Of a stretch of 64,000 nt of DNA, positions 1 through 13,645 are shown piece by piece; position 1 is the stretch's first letter; each line of letters begins with the position of its first letter. The notes beneath the pieces were generated by a model that was not told where the DNA came from, ran no database searches, and was given only the letters and a program-made list of their open reading frames with translations. The position numbers and the translations under genes were made by a program. Where the stretch lies: positions 558,001-622,000 of the forward strand of contig MU008181.1 of NCBI GenBank assembly GCA_010909165.1, given 5' to 3'. The DNA is from Anthoceros angustus. Taxonomy: Eukaryota > Streptophyta > Anthocerotopsida > Anthocerotales > Anthocerotaceae.

Positions 1-2880
1 GTTACTGTAAAGCCAAGATACATGAAGAGGGCCAACGTTCCTATGTGCTACTCCGTCCTTGCGGAACCTAGAAAACCTTGCCCATGGATCTCGATGGCGA
101 GGGATGAAGGCGTGCCACCGCTCATAAGTACTTACAGACCTTCGCTGGCACATCCTCACGCCACCTTACCGAGGGAGCACATGCTCATTGACTAATCTGA
201 GTAGGGTCGGTGACAACCACATCGCACTGAAACGTCCCCCAGGCCAAAAGGTCATGGGAGAAACCAGAATTAGAGTATAAGGGCTCCCTGTGGGAAGAAG
301 CCTCCCTCCTTGGCCATGGCCAGCGTAAGCAGGCGTCATGTGTAGCAATCGTTACACCCGCAGGACTGCCGAGCAAGGTGAGTACCCGAGTCGTCGAGGC
401 GCCACAAGCTTTGGAGAGGCGAGCCAAAGGCTGGACCAGCCACAAAACCTCATCGCGGTGAAAAGAGGCTGAGTGCGATTCGGAAAGCTTTGGATGCAAG
501 GCGCATGAAGCTATGAACCCGGCTCCTTACGAGCAAGAGCGGAGATGGGCACGAGCCTGAGGGATGGACGGAGTCGAAGAAGGGCCACTGCGCGCCGATA
601 TTGCTTTTCGGGAGGGCGGCTTGAAGGCAAGCCTCGGTGGCGAAGCAAAGTAAGGCCGCCCTAGCATATGTGGATAGGGAACCTCTAGCCAAACGGAGGG
701 CCACTGCGAAAATCTTCCTCCACTCCATGACGAAGGACTCCAAAATGCGAGAATCCCTAATGACGTAAGCGAGACCAAGTGTGGCGCAACTACCGGACGG
801 CCGGTGGCCCGCGCACCAATCCGTGTCGTTGCGGTAAATTGTTCCCAAGGGAATGACTTATTCGTTATACACGCTCGTTGTTCTATTCACTCCCCGCTGG
901 AGGCAATCCACGAAACCACGTCATGCCGCGCGTTGTCTCTCTAGTTGCTCTACTGCGTTCACCGTACGGGCCGGGTAGCCAACGCGTTTAAGGACTTCGT
1001 TTCGTCCAGTAACCTATCGATCCGCCATGCATGTCCCTCTCTACCTCGTCTCACCTATCGTTCTTACCCACACTCAATATCTAGGGTTGAGAGTCACGGT
1101 TGGGCATGTGGCCACTCACGGACCTCCAGCGTTCATTCACCGAGGCTCCTCCGTCCACTCACGCCCTTCCGGCGGTTAATCACGCACGCGCCTCCGATCC
1201 GTCGGCCGTCGGACTTACGCCAAGAGGAGGCGGTCAGGGGGTCCGCACGCTGACACACACACCACCACGCGTTAGGGTCCCGTCACCAGGACCTAGATCA
1301 GTCTCTCCGGGGAAGTCTTGCCCGCTCAATGACTCAGGACTCGCGTTAGCCAGGATACAAGGATCTGCAACGATAACGCGGTATCAACCCCAAAGAAGAT
1401 CGCTTCTTTGGGTGGCGCCTCTTCTACTAAATCGAGGGGTGCCTTTATTACACCTATTATTCGAGTGATGTCAGCTCACTGTGCTAACCACGTGACCTCT
1501 CTCTTCCCTATTTTTCCTACCTATATCAGCGGTGCAATGTGGTTCCAAGATTCCTTCTTAGCTCACAGCAATCCCCATCGCATCTGCGGGCGCAATCGGA
1601 TGATCCAGCGACCCGGAACCCCAGGAGGCTCTTCCTGCACTCGGACTCTGTCGGGTTGCGCCCAGGCGGACGACAGCGCATTGACCACCAAGTCTTCCTC
1701 CTCGCTGTCCATTGGCGCTGGTGGGTCCTTGCCACAGGTCCGAGTCCGGGAGCCGTTCTTCCTCGGTGGGTTGAGACTGACTCTCATCCACCCCTTCCCC
1801 CACTCCCAGGTTTAAAGCCACGGGACTCCCTTCCCCCTCCTGAGTCCGGACCTCGGAGTCCGTCCTCAGGGTGTGAGCATGGTAAGGTGACCACTAATTT
1901 AGGAAACAGGCGAAACCGTCTCTAAGTGGTGTTTTGCATTATGTTCAGATTTAACAATTGAAATTATGCCCATATTGACCGATATTTTTAGGGCTATTCG
2001 TTTTTAACTTCATAGATATATTGCATTTTTTATAAAAAATTAATTTATTTGATATATTAGTAGATTAAGTCTTGCTATATATACTAGGGACAATTTATTA
2101 TACAAACTCGTAAGTAATGACGGAGCGGGAGGCGGAAGCAGCGGGATGCTCGTTGACTTTTAAGGGTGATAATGAGGTTATCCACTTCCATCAGTAGTGC
2201 TCTAATGTTGAGACTCACAAGCATTGGATTTGTGCATACATCCTGACTGAGCTCAACCTTGGGCCCGGTGAGTTGTCGACCATGTGGAGTCCCTACATGG
2301 CCTGGAAACTATGTCGTCAGCAATAGGTGGTGTGGCAGGCGGTGATGTGAGGCTTGGGTCGAAAGGTTCTTCTGGCGGTTGGTAGCTCGGTGGTGCGGGC
2401 GGTGGCGGTGGCTTTGTCGTGATTTGGGCGTTGCGGCGAGCTTTTCGGCAGGGGCTTTTGTGGCGGCCAGGCGTGGGCGTGCGAGCGGCGGCGGAGGTTT
2501 TTGTGAGCGTGTGTGAGGCGTGTGCGAGTGCTGATGCGTGAGCGGACATAACGAAGCATGTTTGGTTTGTTTAAGTTGTGTGCTTAACAGCTCAACGTTG
2601 GAGTAGAAGGCGGTTTGGTGATTCTTCGGTGAGGAAGCTGTGAGGAGGGCTGGGTGAGGAGGAAGCAGTTGGGTCATTTGTTCTTTCTAGTTAGTAGGCG
2701 GCGCACTCATTGTTCCTGTGGCGAGCACATGGCGTTGTGTGTGCTTGTGGATGCGGATCATGGGAGGTGGTGGCAGCGTTTACGGCTGCGGTGACGGTGT
2801 GAAATGCTCCTTTCAGCTACTTTCCAGTGCTACAGGACCATTTGTGTCACGGCGAGGAAAGCGTGGGTGTCAGTTGAGGA
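1..2880. other. No supported gene; C-rich then AT-rich intergenic or decayed repeat DNA
   Basis: Open frames here are short, overlap on both strands and show no recognisable domain. Positions 1 to about 1,900 are GC-rich with C-rich tracts. About 1,920-2,110 is abruptly AT-rich. After 2,250 the plus strand becomes G/T-rich, which produces the proline- and histidine-rich minus-strand frames. The C-rich wording around 1,740-1,870 (repeats of 'gagtccg' and 'cctcgg') resembles that at 9,830-10,030, so both may be pieces of one repeat family. I see no gene. Confidence 0.5.
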
Positions 2881-5800
2881 CACCATGTCACTAGCAGTAG
2901 GGTGAAGGCTCGGCGTGTGGCGGCTCTGGCGATAAGGTGGTGTGTCAAGCGCCTCTGTGCAAGCAAGATGGGCGAGGCGCTGAAGGCTGAACTAGGTTGG
3001 ATAAATGCAAAGGTGTGCTCTGCAAGACGACATTCTGAAAAATTCGGGGAGCATTGGTGTTGGCACTACGGTGATATGGAATTGTCAACTACTGAATGTG
3101 AAGATGTCTTTGAACTACGAGGTTGGACTAAAGGAGGCTATTGGAGGTGAAGATGAGATCAAGAGGCATTTTGGGGATGTCACTAATGGAAATGATGGAT
3201 ACCTCTTGGGGATCAGACCTCTTGTCGACATAGAGTGGGCATGTTGATAGTCTTGTTGAGAAGGCTGTATGGGCGGGCTCCACATTGCATCGCAAAGGTG
3301 CCACGGTTTGTGGCACTTGGGTTAATCGAGAAGAAGCTTGGCAAGCGTGTGAATTGGTTTGAGTACTATTTAGGCTTGAGAAGAGGCGAGGATAAAGGCG
3401 ATCGATGGAGAAGAAATCACGGTGTGGAAGTCCCATGCGGAGAATACAAGCGATTCTTCACTGTTGTGGTGGCGGTGATGATGCGAGGCGGAGGTTGATG
3501 TGGAAGAGTGTTCCACTCACAGCCGAGCGGAGCGAGCGACCACGAGGCGATCCTCCGGCAATCTGGAGCTCTCGAGTTGGGAAGAGGAAGCCTGAAGGCC
3601 ATGAAGAAGGGACGGACCTCCGGGCGCAAAGAATGTAGAAGAGGGCAAGAAGGGAGGCAGGTCTCCAATTCGATTCTGGTGGCGAGAAAAGTGACACCAG
3701 CAGGCTACGTGTCTTGAGCCATGGGCACCAAAGGTTGTCATGGATGAGGTGCATGGAAAAATTATGCGAGTTGGAAGCTTGTCTTTGCGGAGGAGGCTGT
3801 TTTGTCAAAAGATGGGGAGGAGGCACTCTTGGATTTGGGCAACACCAAGGTCGGCTTGACATGGTCATGAATAGTGGAGGCGGCGAGTATTCGAGACTTT
3901 GTCAGCATTGATTACATGCTTGACAAAACTAAATATTCGAGGGTGTTTCGACCGGTTGAAGGAGAAAAAGAGGAACAAGCTCAGGACCACAGCTTCTCTT
4001 GAGGATGTTCTCCGGTAGCGTTCAACGGGCAGAACATGGATCACTGCGTAGTGTCGGCTCCCTGCCTCTCCCGCCAAGTCATGCCCCGTCGAGCAGGCGT
4101 GTAGTGTTTGTCTGGTAAGTGTGGATTCTTCTTGCACGGACGTGTGTCCTTGATGTTTTCCTTATGGTGATGTCTGCGGTGGAGGTTGGGTGCTCTGGTG
4201 GCGTTCACGGGATGGTGAGGTGGTGGTAGGGGTGCTCAAGGGGTGGTGACTCATGTGTTCTCTGGTGGAAGGGTGGGTGATCACTTGGGACGGGATGGTG
4301 AGGTGGTTCGGTGTTCATCTGGGTGTCTGGTGAGCTTTTGGTGGCCTTGGTGATGTAGTGCATGGCTTGTGTGCGAGTTATGGCCTTCTTTGTAGGTCGG
4401 TGGGCTGGTGGTGGCATTCGTGATGTAGTGGTAGGTTGGTGGGCGGTGGTGGCCTCGGTGATGTCATGGTTTCTGGTGGATGGGTTCTTTGGACTTGGTG
4501 ATGTAGTGGTGGGGTGGCGGACGAGGTGGCCTTGGCACCACCTAGTCATGTGGTGCCAAGGCCAAGGTGATCCCTTTCTCCACGCAACCCGGTGGTTTTC
4601 CTTCAAAGCAAGCTTGGTGTGTCCTAAAGTGTAATGTGTGTCATGGCGGGGTGGTATGCTGTGAGATAGTGGTCTTCACTCCATGTGGCCATTGCTTCCA
4701 CGATATGCATGTGCACTTGACAAACATTGTTCTGCCCGTCGAGTGCAATCTTGATGTGCATCATGGTTGAGGCGAAGGTTGGTGATCAAAGCACCGAGCT
4801 CCTTCCATGGGAGCAGGACCAGAGACACTTGGGAGAAAGAGTTCCTCGAGTGCATTGGAGACCGGCGACCATGACCACAGATGGAAAGACATTGAGTCAC
4901 AATCACCGGACAATTGGTTGGCCACCAGCGACAAAAAATCTTGGAGTCTCAATATGTATGTTCCAGTTCTCAGTGTTTGTTGTCTTGTCCATTTTGTTGG
5001 AAGTGCGACTAAATTTCTTTGTCATCTGACATCGAACTGGTCGGTGCAATTGCCAACTGGCCCGATGTCAACATATTTCTCCACCTGCCGTGTAGCTGAT
5101 GAATTTCTGCTTGCAAGGCGAAGGAGGCACATGAAGCCTCGTGAATTCCTTCGAGACCCCAATGCGGAGGAAAAGCCTCGTGTTGTTCGCGCATGTTTGG
5201 GCGTGATTACTCGGGCTGAGTGGTGCTAGACTCACAAATTGAAGATGGCGTTGTCCCCAGGCAGCCACACAGCGACCCTCGGTTCATGGACATAGCTCCT
5301 ACTCCACCAAGGCCGCCATACAAGGTCCCCCCAGGGTTGAAGTTGGTGAGGAATGCAGGGCAGCAAGTTGGCATGTGTCGTGTTCCTCTGAAAGGACATC
5401 GGTGTGGGTTTGTGAGGGCATTGCTTTGTTGAAACTAGATATTGTCTACACTTTGAGTACATGTTTGTCGTTGCGCAGATGACGAGGCCACGGCCCTGCT
5501 AGCTGGTGGCGCGCCTCTTCTCTCGTTCTCACGGGTGTATTGTGCGATCTCTTTGGACAACGGTGCCTTCCGGTATTCAGTGGAGGTGTGGATGTAGGTG
5601 ATGAAATGGTTGTGGTGTCATAGTCTTGTGAATCGGTGATAACTTGGAGGTGGCGCAATTGAATGTGTTGATGTAATGTGGCGGAGGAGTCGGTGGTGTT
5701 CTACACATAACCAATATTTTGGATCATGTGGCAAGTGGACGATGCGGACCGAGTGTCCATTGGCATGACGATAACTAGTGATGTCCAATATGGTAGCCGA

Positions 5801-8800
5801 GGGTGGTGGCGGTGGAGATGCAGCAGCATGAGGTGGCGCGATGGAATCTTGTGATGATTGGTGCCAAATCGGTTATAGCGAGATAGGGTTGTTGCGAATG
5901 GCGCCTCAATGAAACATCACAAATGTTGGAGCATCTGCGATGTGGAGGCGATTGCATGGAAATCTTGATCGAACACTTGCAACCGGATTCAATGTCTGGT
6001 GCTCTTGACCAACTTGGTCGACATGACGGTGTTCTTGCAGGTGGTGTTGGGCAATCCATGCTCTATGAAGAAGGTGTGTCATCTTTATTGTGGCATATGG
6101 GAAGCAGGCACCTAAGACTCTATATTTGGATCTTGTGGAGCATCACGGGCATAAGCCACGATCTTTGAAAGTGTGATGATGTCATACATGGCCATGGATG
6201 GCCTGACATGTTATATCTTGCCATGTGTGTGCCAATGTATGCATGTATGCGTATGGAGATGAAGGATGACGTATGATGTATGTGGACATGTGGCGGTGAT
6301 GTGTCATAGGCGCATGCAATCTATATGCATGGTTATGCATGTATGATGCTATAGCGCATATATAGGTAGCAGACATATATTAGAAAATACATAAAAATCG
6401 TAAATCAAGGAAAAGGGCGAATAGGCTGTTAAGCACATAAATATTATTATTTCGAAGGCCAAGGAAAGTAGGATTATAAAGTGCCCACCATCGATACGTG
6501 TGGACACTTCATCGAGAACTCCTGGGGGTTTTTGCCTATATATGTGGGCACCCAGCCATGGATTCTTGGATTGTTGATGTTTGTCTTGTTCTAATAGACA
6601 ACCATACCGTCCTGTTGTGTCTTTGTCTCCTAGAGGTTCTTGTGGTTCATTGCATTACAGTTGGGAGAATTTTCCATCTTGATTTCACTTGCAGTCCCGG
6701 TGCCTCTCTTAGGCAAACCCAGTCTCTTTTTAGCACCCTTGGCCATAGGCCAAGGACAAATTAAAGGGGTTATTGCTCTGGGCCAAAGGCCAAGGGCGTC
6801 CTGGTGGTGATGCTTAGAAAGGACTTAGCTTTGTGGCGAGGCTAGGTAGGCATGCAACTGCGTCACGGGCTGCGCGACATGGGCCTGCGAACGAAAAGGT
6901 GACTTCTGGAATGGTTGATGAGTTCGCAGCCACTGTGGGTGAGTCAGAAAAAACCAATGAAGGAAGGAGGCGCATGCGAGGCAGACTGTAGGGCGCCCGC
7001 CTCCCGCGCCAGTTCGAGCCGGGAGGCCTGAAAAGGAAGAATGTGAAATAGGCCCCCAAGAGGAACGTCCGTGGGAAGCACAAGGGTGCTCAATGGTCAG
7101 CTATAGAGGATGTGGATGAAGTGCCTGCCCCACCCATGCCTCAAGGTCTTATGACAGGAGCGGACACAGTCCGTGCAGGTAGTAACTTTATGGTGCTGGC
7201 TCCTAAGGGAAATGTAGAGCATGTGGAGTTCTATGTGCTACAGTGTCGGCCGTGCGCCACCTAGCCAAGCCGTTTCGACAAAGCATGGCAAAGCGGCAAG
7301 GTGTTTCCTATTGGCGATGGGGTGATCATGGCTTATTATTACGGCGAGAGCCAAATTAGGGTGTACCAGCTCTCAACTCGTGTCCGTGGTCACCCCCGCA
7401 ATTGAGGAGGACATGGTTTTGGCGACAAACTTCAGCATGACTTCCATCCAGGCTACCCCAAGACATCTAGGTGTATTGGGCTGAGCCCTACAATCGCCAA
7501 ATATCTGAATTTGGGTGGCTAAGAGGAGCATGTCAAGGAGGGACTTGACAGCTCAAGTGATTGTCTTGGTACGGTATGGTCGGCATTGTCTATCGTGGTT
7601 TTGAGTTTGTGGAATGGCTAAATTTTACATTGTTAAGGAGGTTGATACACGATCTACACAGAGCAACAAACAACAGGGAGTTTACCGCAATTAATGACAG
7701 ATGACATGCTTCAATGCGATGCGCACATGAGACCCGATCCTATATGCAAATTCCTACTGGCGAGTAGGACTTTGGAACCTCAGGTAGAACATAAAAAATA
7801 GGTGCTCCCGTGTTTTCCTACTCTAAGTGAAGCAGGAACCGAATGAAGCGGACATGTAAAATTACACGGACTTCTATCGATCATGCTGGGATGCATTCAT
7901 GGCATATGTTGTTGAATTGATTGATATTTTGGATGTTCCATTGTGGACGGCATCCACTTGGTGATGCGGTTGTCTGGAGAGGCGTCTGGAGGATGCGTTG
8001 TGATTTGGCCCAATGGGCATTTGCAGAATTGTAATGAATGCGCCGCTATGCGAGGAAATTCTATGGGTTCTGCTGCTAGAATTGATTGGGGAATTTTGGA
8101 ATTCGCTTATTGTGGGGAAGCGTCTGCGGCTGGCTTTGTCATTAGAATCGTAGCCAAGTAATGAGCGCTTTCTCAAGGAGCTTCAATGCAAGCCTATGGA
8201 GCCTCAAAGTGTGCATCCAAAGGCAATGAATAAGTTGCGGATACTATCTGTACTCCCCAAGAAGGGGCTTGGAGGCGTTGTTCGGATGACAAGTGAGCTC
8301 ACCGATGCAACATATGTGTTATGGTAGGAACTTTTGAGTGCTTTGATATCGTCGAAGGAGGCACAATCTTTGCGAAGATGAGGCACTGTTTCTTGATGAC
8401 AATTGAGCAAGCTGTGACTGATGAAGTGGCTTCTGCAATGTCATCCACGGAATATCATTTTCGATGCAGTTTCGGTGATGTTTGGGTTGTTCCATTTTAA
8501 TACCAAGTCGTTGGTGACCTGATGGAGCAAAGAAAAGGATCAAACTTTTGTTTTTCAGGGAGACTCATCCATTGATTTTATACCCTACTTGAAAGAAAAA
8601 TTGAAAGAGTTCATCTGCGTTTTATGCAGGATGTTTTGAGGTTGGAATTTTTGAAATTACTTAGGTGGCCAAATTGATGCTGTTGGAACATCATGGACTT
8701 GATATTGGAACATGCTTTGGTGTTCAAAACAAAATTCAATCTATGTCATTGGCATAATGATTAGGTTTAGATGTGTTTGTCACTGTTCTACTCACAGGAG

Positions 8801-11190
8801 GGCCAGGTCCAATTGATGCAAGGGATCGGCTTGCAAACGCAGAACAAATACTATCCTATCATGTGGAATCCTTTGGTGGCACATAATGGCTTTAAATGTG
8901 ACATCCTAAAATTGTCCTTTGGATTTCACTATGGAGCCACGGGGTGCAATGGGCAGCCATGTGCTCCTAACTTGGTGCTGTAATTTGTCGAGAAGCATGC
9001 TGTACTCCTCAGTTCCGTTGATGGTGGGAAGCCATGGGGCATGAGAGGGCGAGGAGCAAGGAGCTTGATGGATTGTCCGACTTGAATGAAAACATGTCAT
9101 GGACTGTTTCTGGCTCATTCAATACCTATATGGTTCCTTATGCTATCATGGAAGGCTAACAACTTATCATGAGGACTCATCCAATATACCAATTAAAACA
9201 AAACATTTTCCAGCAATGGCCGGGGAAAGTATTGTTCACATTCTTGGGTTTGGTGGCCCTCCAATTAACTACTTTGGAGACAATAGAATGTATTGGTGCA
9301 CAAACTTGTCTTTGGGGGCATAATTTCTATGTCGAATCGGCTTGTGGGCTTCTCGTGCTGGTTTTAGCCGCTATCACGATGCAAAGTTCAAGATCGTACC
9401 AGGCGATGGGCAGGCTGGACGTTCACGGGCTGTGGCGAGGGGCGAGTGGATCCCATATGCACGGGAGAGACCTCGATATCGCTCTTTAAAAACATTCCAT
9501 GGGGAATGGGATCCCAACATTGTTAGGGAAGATTGTTTATGCTTAACTATGGGGACAATGAATGGATAGCGGTGGAAGATAAGCGGCACTTGATATTTGT
9601 AAGCCGCTACAAATAAACATCTTTGATGGTTTGATCTTATGGTGGGGACCATATTCACATTCTTTGCAATACTTTGAACATGCGGCGGCATGTTGTTGTC
9701 TTGGGGCACTTGTAGGCGGCGTGTTTAGTATGGTTGTTACCATCAAATCGTAGCTGAACCCGAGGGTGACCAAATGGAAGCATCTTGACCCGGTTTTTAT
9801 CTGATACCACCAAAGCATCTTTGGACACTCATAGATCAGGATCGGGGTCCCTCCTCCTTCCAGTCCAGTTCTCAGGTCCGCCTCACTTGAGTCCGAACCT
9901 CGGGGTAGTTGTTTCACGGGATTCCGGACACTCAGGAGTCAGAGGCATTTCCCAGGGTCCCTCTTCCTTACGGACCTCCTTCCCACACATGCCGGATTCC
10001 CTTGCCTTTGACTTCCTCCCATGAGTGCTCGGGACCTCTCTCTTCTCCTAACCAGATTGGAGCTGCCGGACTTACTTCTCCTTGTTGTTTCCAAGCCGTC
10101 CCCCTCATCAGTTGCTCCCTTAACCAGATCCTCTTGCTCTGTCCCGACGGCCTCCCGGGGTCCCGGCTGTGCTATCTCCCAGAGCCCTCATCCCTCCACA
10201 CTCATCATCCAGAGACAAAGCGGCCTGGTGGGATATACGGGATAATCCTGCCCCAGTATACTCGGGGGATTCCCCAATTCCGCCCCTTACTTGTCCCACC
10301 ACAATTGAACGCGACTCGGGGTAAGGAAGAGTGTTCTTGAATGAAAGGAGCATATGGACACAATATTCTAGTATGGATATTTGCGCATATGCTAGTATAG
10401 AAATTCCTATTTTAGGACATAAGTGATCGCTCATTATCGGTAGAGTAGACATGCTAAATAAGCATGTTAGTTGCAAACTAAGTCGGAGGACGGGTTTTAA
10501 ACCACGCAGGCTAGTTAGCAAAAGCGTGGGAGAAGGCGCCAAGGGCGGATGCGAGAATGATGGAAATGGGCGCAAGCGTGGTGAGAGGTGCAAACGTGGC
10601 TGGAAGATGGCGTGACCAGATGGCGAGCAAAGATAAGTGGAGGATTAGGGCCCATGCGGTTGTTGAAGTCGCGCCGTGGGCTGCGCATAGGGAGCAATCC
10701 CAAGATCCTTCTTGCTGAAAACAGGAATGCAATCTTGAAGGAAGCTTAGATTCGAGCGTGTTTTTGAGCAACGGATCTTGTGTAGGTGTTGGTGTGATTT
10801 TCCAACTCGTAATCACAAACCGTGATCCTCTTCAATGCCGGATCACGCAAGCAATGCTGTCACACTTGTTCACTTCAACAACTCCTCTCTTGGAAGCATG
10901 GAGCCTAGGGGAGATAGCAGGCAGTATGTAAGCATCTACAAATGGCCAGGTAAGACACCCAAGATGGGTCATGGTAGTATTGTAGGTAGGCGGGGGACAA
11001 CAAATATTCAAGTCTCTGGCCCCAGACTGAGACACAGGCGGTCGTTGAGGATTCCATCCATGTTTTCATTTCGATGCGGTGGATTCTTTTACATTACATT
11101 CCCATTCGAGGATCCTTTTGGGTGAATTTTAGGTTGAAGGGCACCGATTTCCGTGCACCTTATTATCAATTCGAGGAGGATTTGACCAAA
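2881..11190. other. Long gene-poor stretch of decayed repeat-like sequence
   Basis: No frame here carries a family I recognise, and no exon chain with splice borders could be built. The plus strand is strikingly rich in GGTGG/GTGGTG words between about 4,150 and 5,700. A 6,180-6,380 segment is dense in ATG/CAT alternation. Short open pieces, such as 7,052-7,264 and parts of 9,100-9,570, look like transposon coding remnants but cannot be assigned. Treat the whole as ancient mobile-element DNA by inference only. Confidence 0.4.
7052..7264 (+). pseudogene. Unassigned open fragment, possibly transposon-derived
   Basis: A stop-free frame of 70 codons between a TAG at 7,049 and a TAG at 7,262. It contains a basic start, a proline-rich middle and a hydrophobic segment ending in FYVLQCRP. 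There is no early ATG; the first is internal. The style (PAPPMPQ followed by 'FMVLAPKGNVEHVEFYVLQC') suggests a fragment of a mobile-element protein, but I do not recognise the family. It could be chance. Confidence 0.15.
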
Positions 11191-12469
11191 TTCATTGTCT
11201 CGTGTTGCTGATTTGTCTGGTGACCACCTTCATGTTGGCTTTCATGGGTGATGCACCCAGACGAGTGAGACCGGCCACGCTCACTCGAACCCGGGACATT
11301 CCTGCAGGATTACTCCCGAGCGAGTGCAGGCAAGGAGGAGGTGGGCAGCCCGTGAGGCAGCAGCGATGGCGAAGGGCGTTGAGGCGGCTTCGCCTCCAAC
11401 ACCTCAACCAAGCCACAAGTCCTACAGTGGGGTCGCCTTGTCACACAAATTTCGCTTGGGGCGTCAAGCAATTCGATTCCGCAGCAAAGAGTATCCAGTC
11501 GCACTAGGAGCATCTCTTTCGGGGACAGTCCAAACGGCCCGTACTGGGGCAGTCAGCGGATACTGGGGCAGGCCCGGATTATTGATTCGAGACACCATGG
11601 AGGAGGAGGACCATCATCACGGACATGAGAGATTCTCGGAAGGCAGTACTCGAGACATTGCGAGATTTCAAGGCATTTATCAATGGCATGATCGGTGAAG
11701 TGAAGTTCAAACATGGTTGACAATCATTTATACATGTTTGAGCTTGGCGGGGTACCCTAGCGTATGAGGCGTTGGACTGTATAGGCGCACTGTGGATCTC
11801 ATGGCAAGTGGCTACGCCAATCCTCTTTTCAGTGCCTTGCGGTTAGCCTACAACGCTAAAGCGCCACGCAATCAATGCTCACCAGTAGACATTGTCTGAA
11901 GCCGCATCAGCAGCCTACGGTTGTTAGCTTGACGCAGCAGAGGTTGGCGGCCATGTGAGGGGTGGATGAGCACATCTTGACACCTAAGCACCAATCCTGG
12001 AGGTGTTCATGGGGATTCGAGAAAGCCTTCCAAGACTCTGAAAAAATTGCAGCTTGCATCCTTTACCAAGAAAGGAGAGACAAGGTCTGAGACTTTTCGG
12101 AGGTTGCAAAAGCTGCGTGGAAGGCACACATCTTGATAGATCGGAGGCGGCGGAGAAATTTTTGGTGACTTTGGAGGGGACTCCTTGTTCCATTTTCAGC
12201 TCATCACTTCTCTAGTGGATAAGTATGGTGACAGTATGCTTTGAACAGTGCATGAAGGCGGAGCCGGGAGATTGCCTTCTGCGTATGCCTCACTCCAAGG
12301 CTTTTCTCACTATCAAAGCATGTTCACGACAAAGGAACGACCCAGAAGTGGGAGTCAGGATCAGCGCAAGGCAGGCTAAGCCGGCGGGGGCTGCCGCCCG
12401 GAAGCCTCGTGCAATCGATGTGGAAGTCCGAGCACCTCGCTCCGCATGCAAGTGCTTGCCCCGAGGGGC

Positions 12470-12511
12470 TTTCACCATTGCCACAAGATAGGGCATTTGG
12501 TGACAGTGTGT
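12470..12511 (+). pseudogene. Degenerate gag CCHC zinc knuckle of the gypsy element
   Basis: Translating from 12,470 gives FHHCHKIGHLVTVC. This is the retroviral-type knuckle C-x2-C-x4-H-x4-C with its first cysteine replaced by phenylalanine (TTT where TGT or TGC is expected). Spacing of the remaining Cys, His and Cys is exact. The knuckle binds genomic RNA in the Gag particle. Loss of one ligand should abolish zinc binding, in line with a dead copy. Confidence 0.6.
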
Positions 12512-13389
12512 TTTCAAAAAGCCGGGCCTTGGTCTCAAAGGGAGGCACAAATTAGCTGGAGCGGCCGCTGCGCGGATCTTTGGGACTGACTCGGCCGTTC
12601 GGCCTTGCAGCGGCAAACAACGGCGAAGACCAAGGCCAAGGCGCAGCCAATGCGAGAAGGTTGCCTCACTTGAAGCCTCGATCAGCCTCACCACGGTGAG
12701 GGGCATTAGCCTCCCTTGCAGCAACCGTGTCTCCCAAGGCGGGATAGCTACACCTAATCCCTCGGCTGTGAAGAGGCTGAAGAGACTCTCCCCATGAGGT
12801 ATGCAGTCGGCCCGGTTGGGCATTGACATGTCCAAGAGCCTACACTACATGGGTAGGATCGACCTTCCGACACTTCATCTTGGATGTGGAGGCGGAATGT
12901 GTGGACCGGACACGAGGCGGCGAGGGCAAGGCGGCCATGCCTCGATCATTCACTCCTCTGGCCGGAGTGGCCATCCCATTCGTGAGACCTCCTAGTTGAT
13001 CTTATGGCGAGGCGGCCTTCCACAAGGCGATCGAGGCATGCACAGGCGGGGGTCTACGCACATCCATCAGCCCTCACTACAAATCGGTGGTTGAGAAATT
13101 TCGAGTTACCCTTGTTTTCTTTCTGAGACATGGGGATCGACTCAACTCAATTGTACAGCTATGTGCCACAGGATAGCTTCCTCACCGGCACGCAATAGTC
13201 ATTTGCATCCAGGAGATCACAGAGGGATGGGGGCATATGCCTCAGCGTGTCGAGGCTAGTCCGAGTATGCACTCCCGAGTCGCTCCCAGTGTCCGTCCGG
13301 GTCCCGCATTTGCCCACCAACCTGCGTAAGGTTCGGATCAGCAATGCTATGGTGGACAATCGAGAGGGACATGTCACAGTCAATGGCTA

Positions 13390-13645
13390 TGCCCCCAAGA
13401 TGGTGCTCCAGATCGGGAGCACGGTAGGTGATCATCGGGAAAATGCTGGCAGCCAGGTTGCACTTGAGTGGGACAGCGCTCCGGCACTCCCATGGAACAT
13501 TGAAGCGCCGGTTACAGAACCGATGCAGGGAAACCATTCAAGCCCATCTTGATCACGGCCCAGGCGGAACTACGCCATGACATTGGTACATCATTGTCAT
13601 ACGGCGACCAATTATGATGTCTTGCTTGGACAAGATTATCTTTTC
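13390..13645 (+). pseudogene. Retropepsin-like protease remnant of the gypsy element
   Basis: A frame at 13,391-13,423 reads APKMVLQIGST, where gypsy proteases have a hydrophobic stretch ending in D-(S/T)-G-(A/S). The catalytic Asp is replaced, so this copy is inactive. About 190 bp on, near 13,612-13,643, is YDVLLGQDYL, matching the conserved 'YDVLLGMDWL' type motif at the C-terminal end of the protease. The stretch between is interrupted. Confidence 0.55.

Noticed and set aside
2253..2677. Overlapping minus-strand frames rich in Pro, His, Thr and Arg
   Set aside because: Two or three frames are open at once because the plus strand is G/T-rich there; composition effect, no domain.
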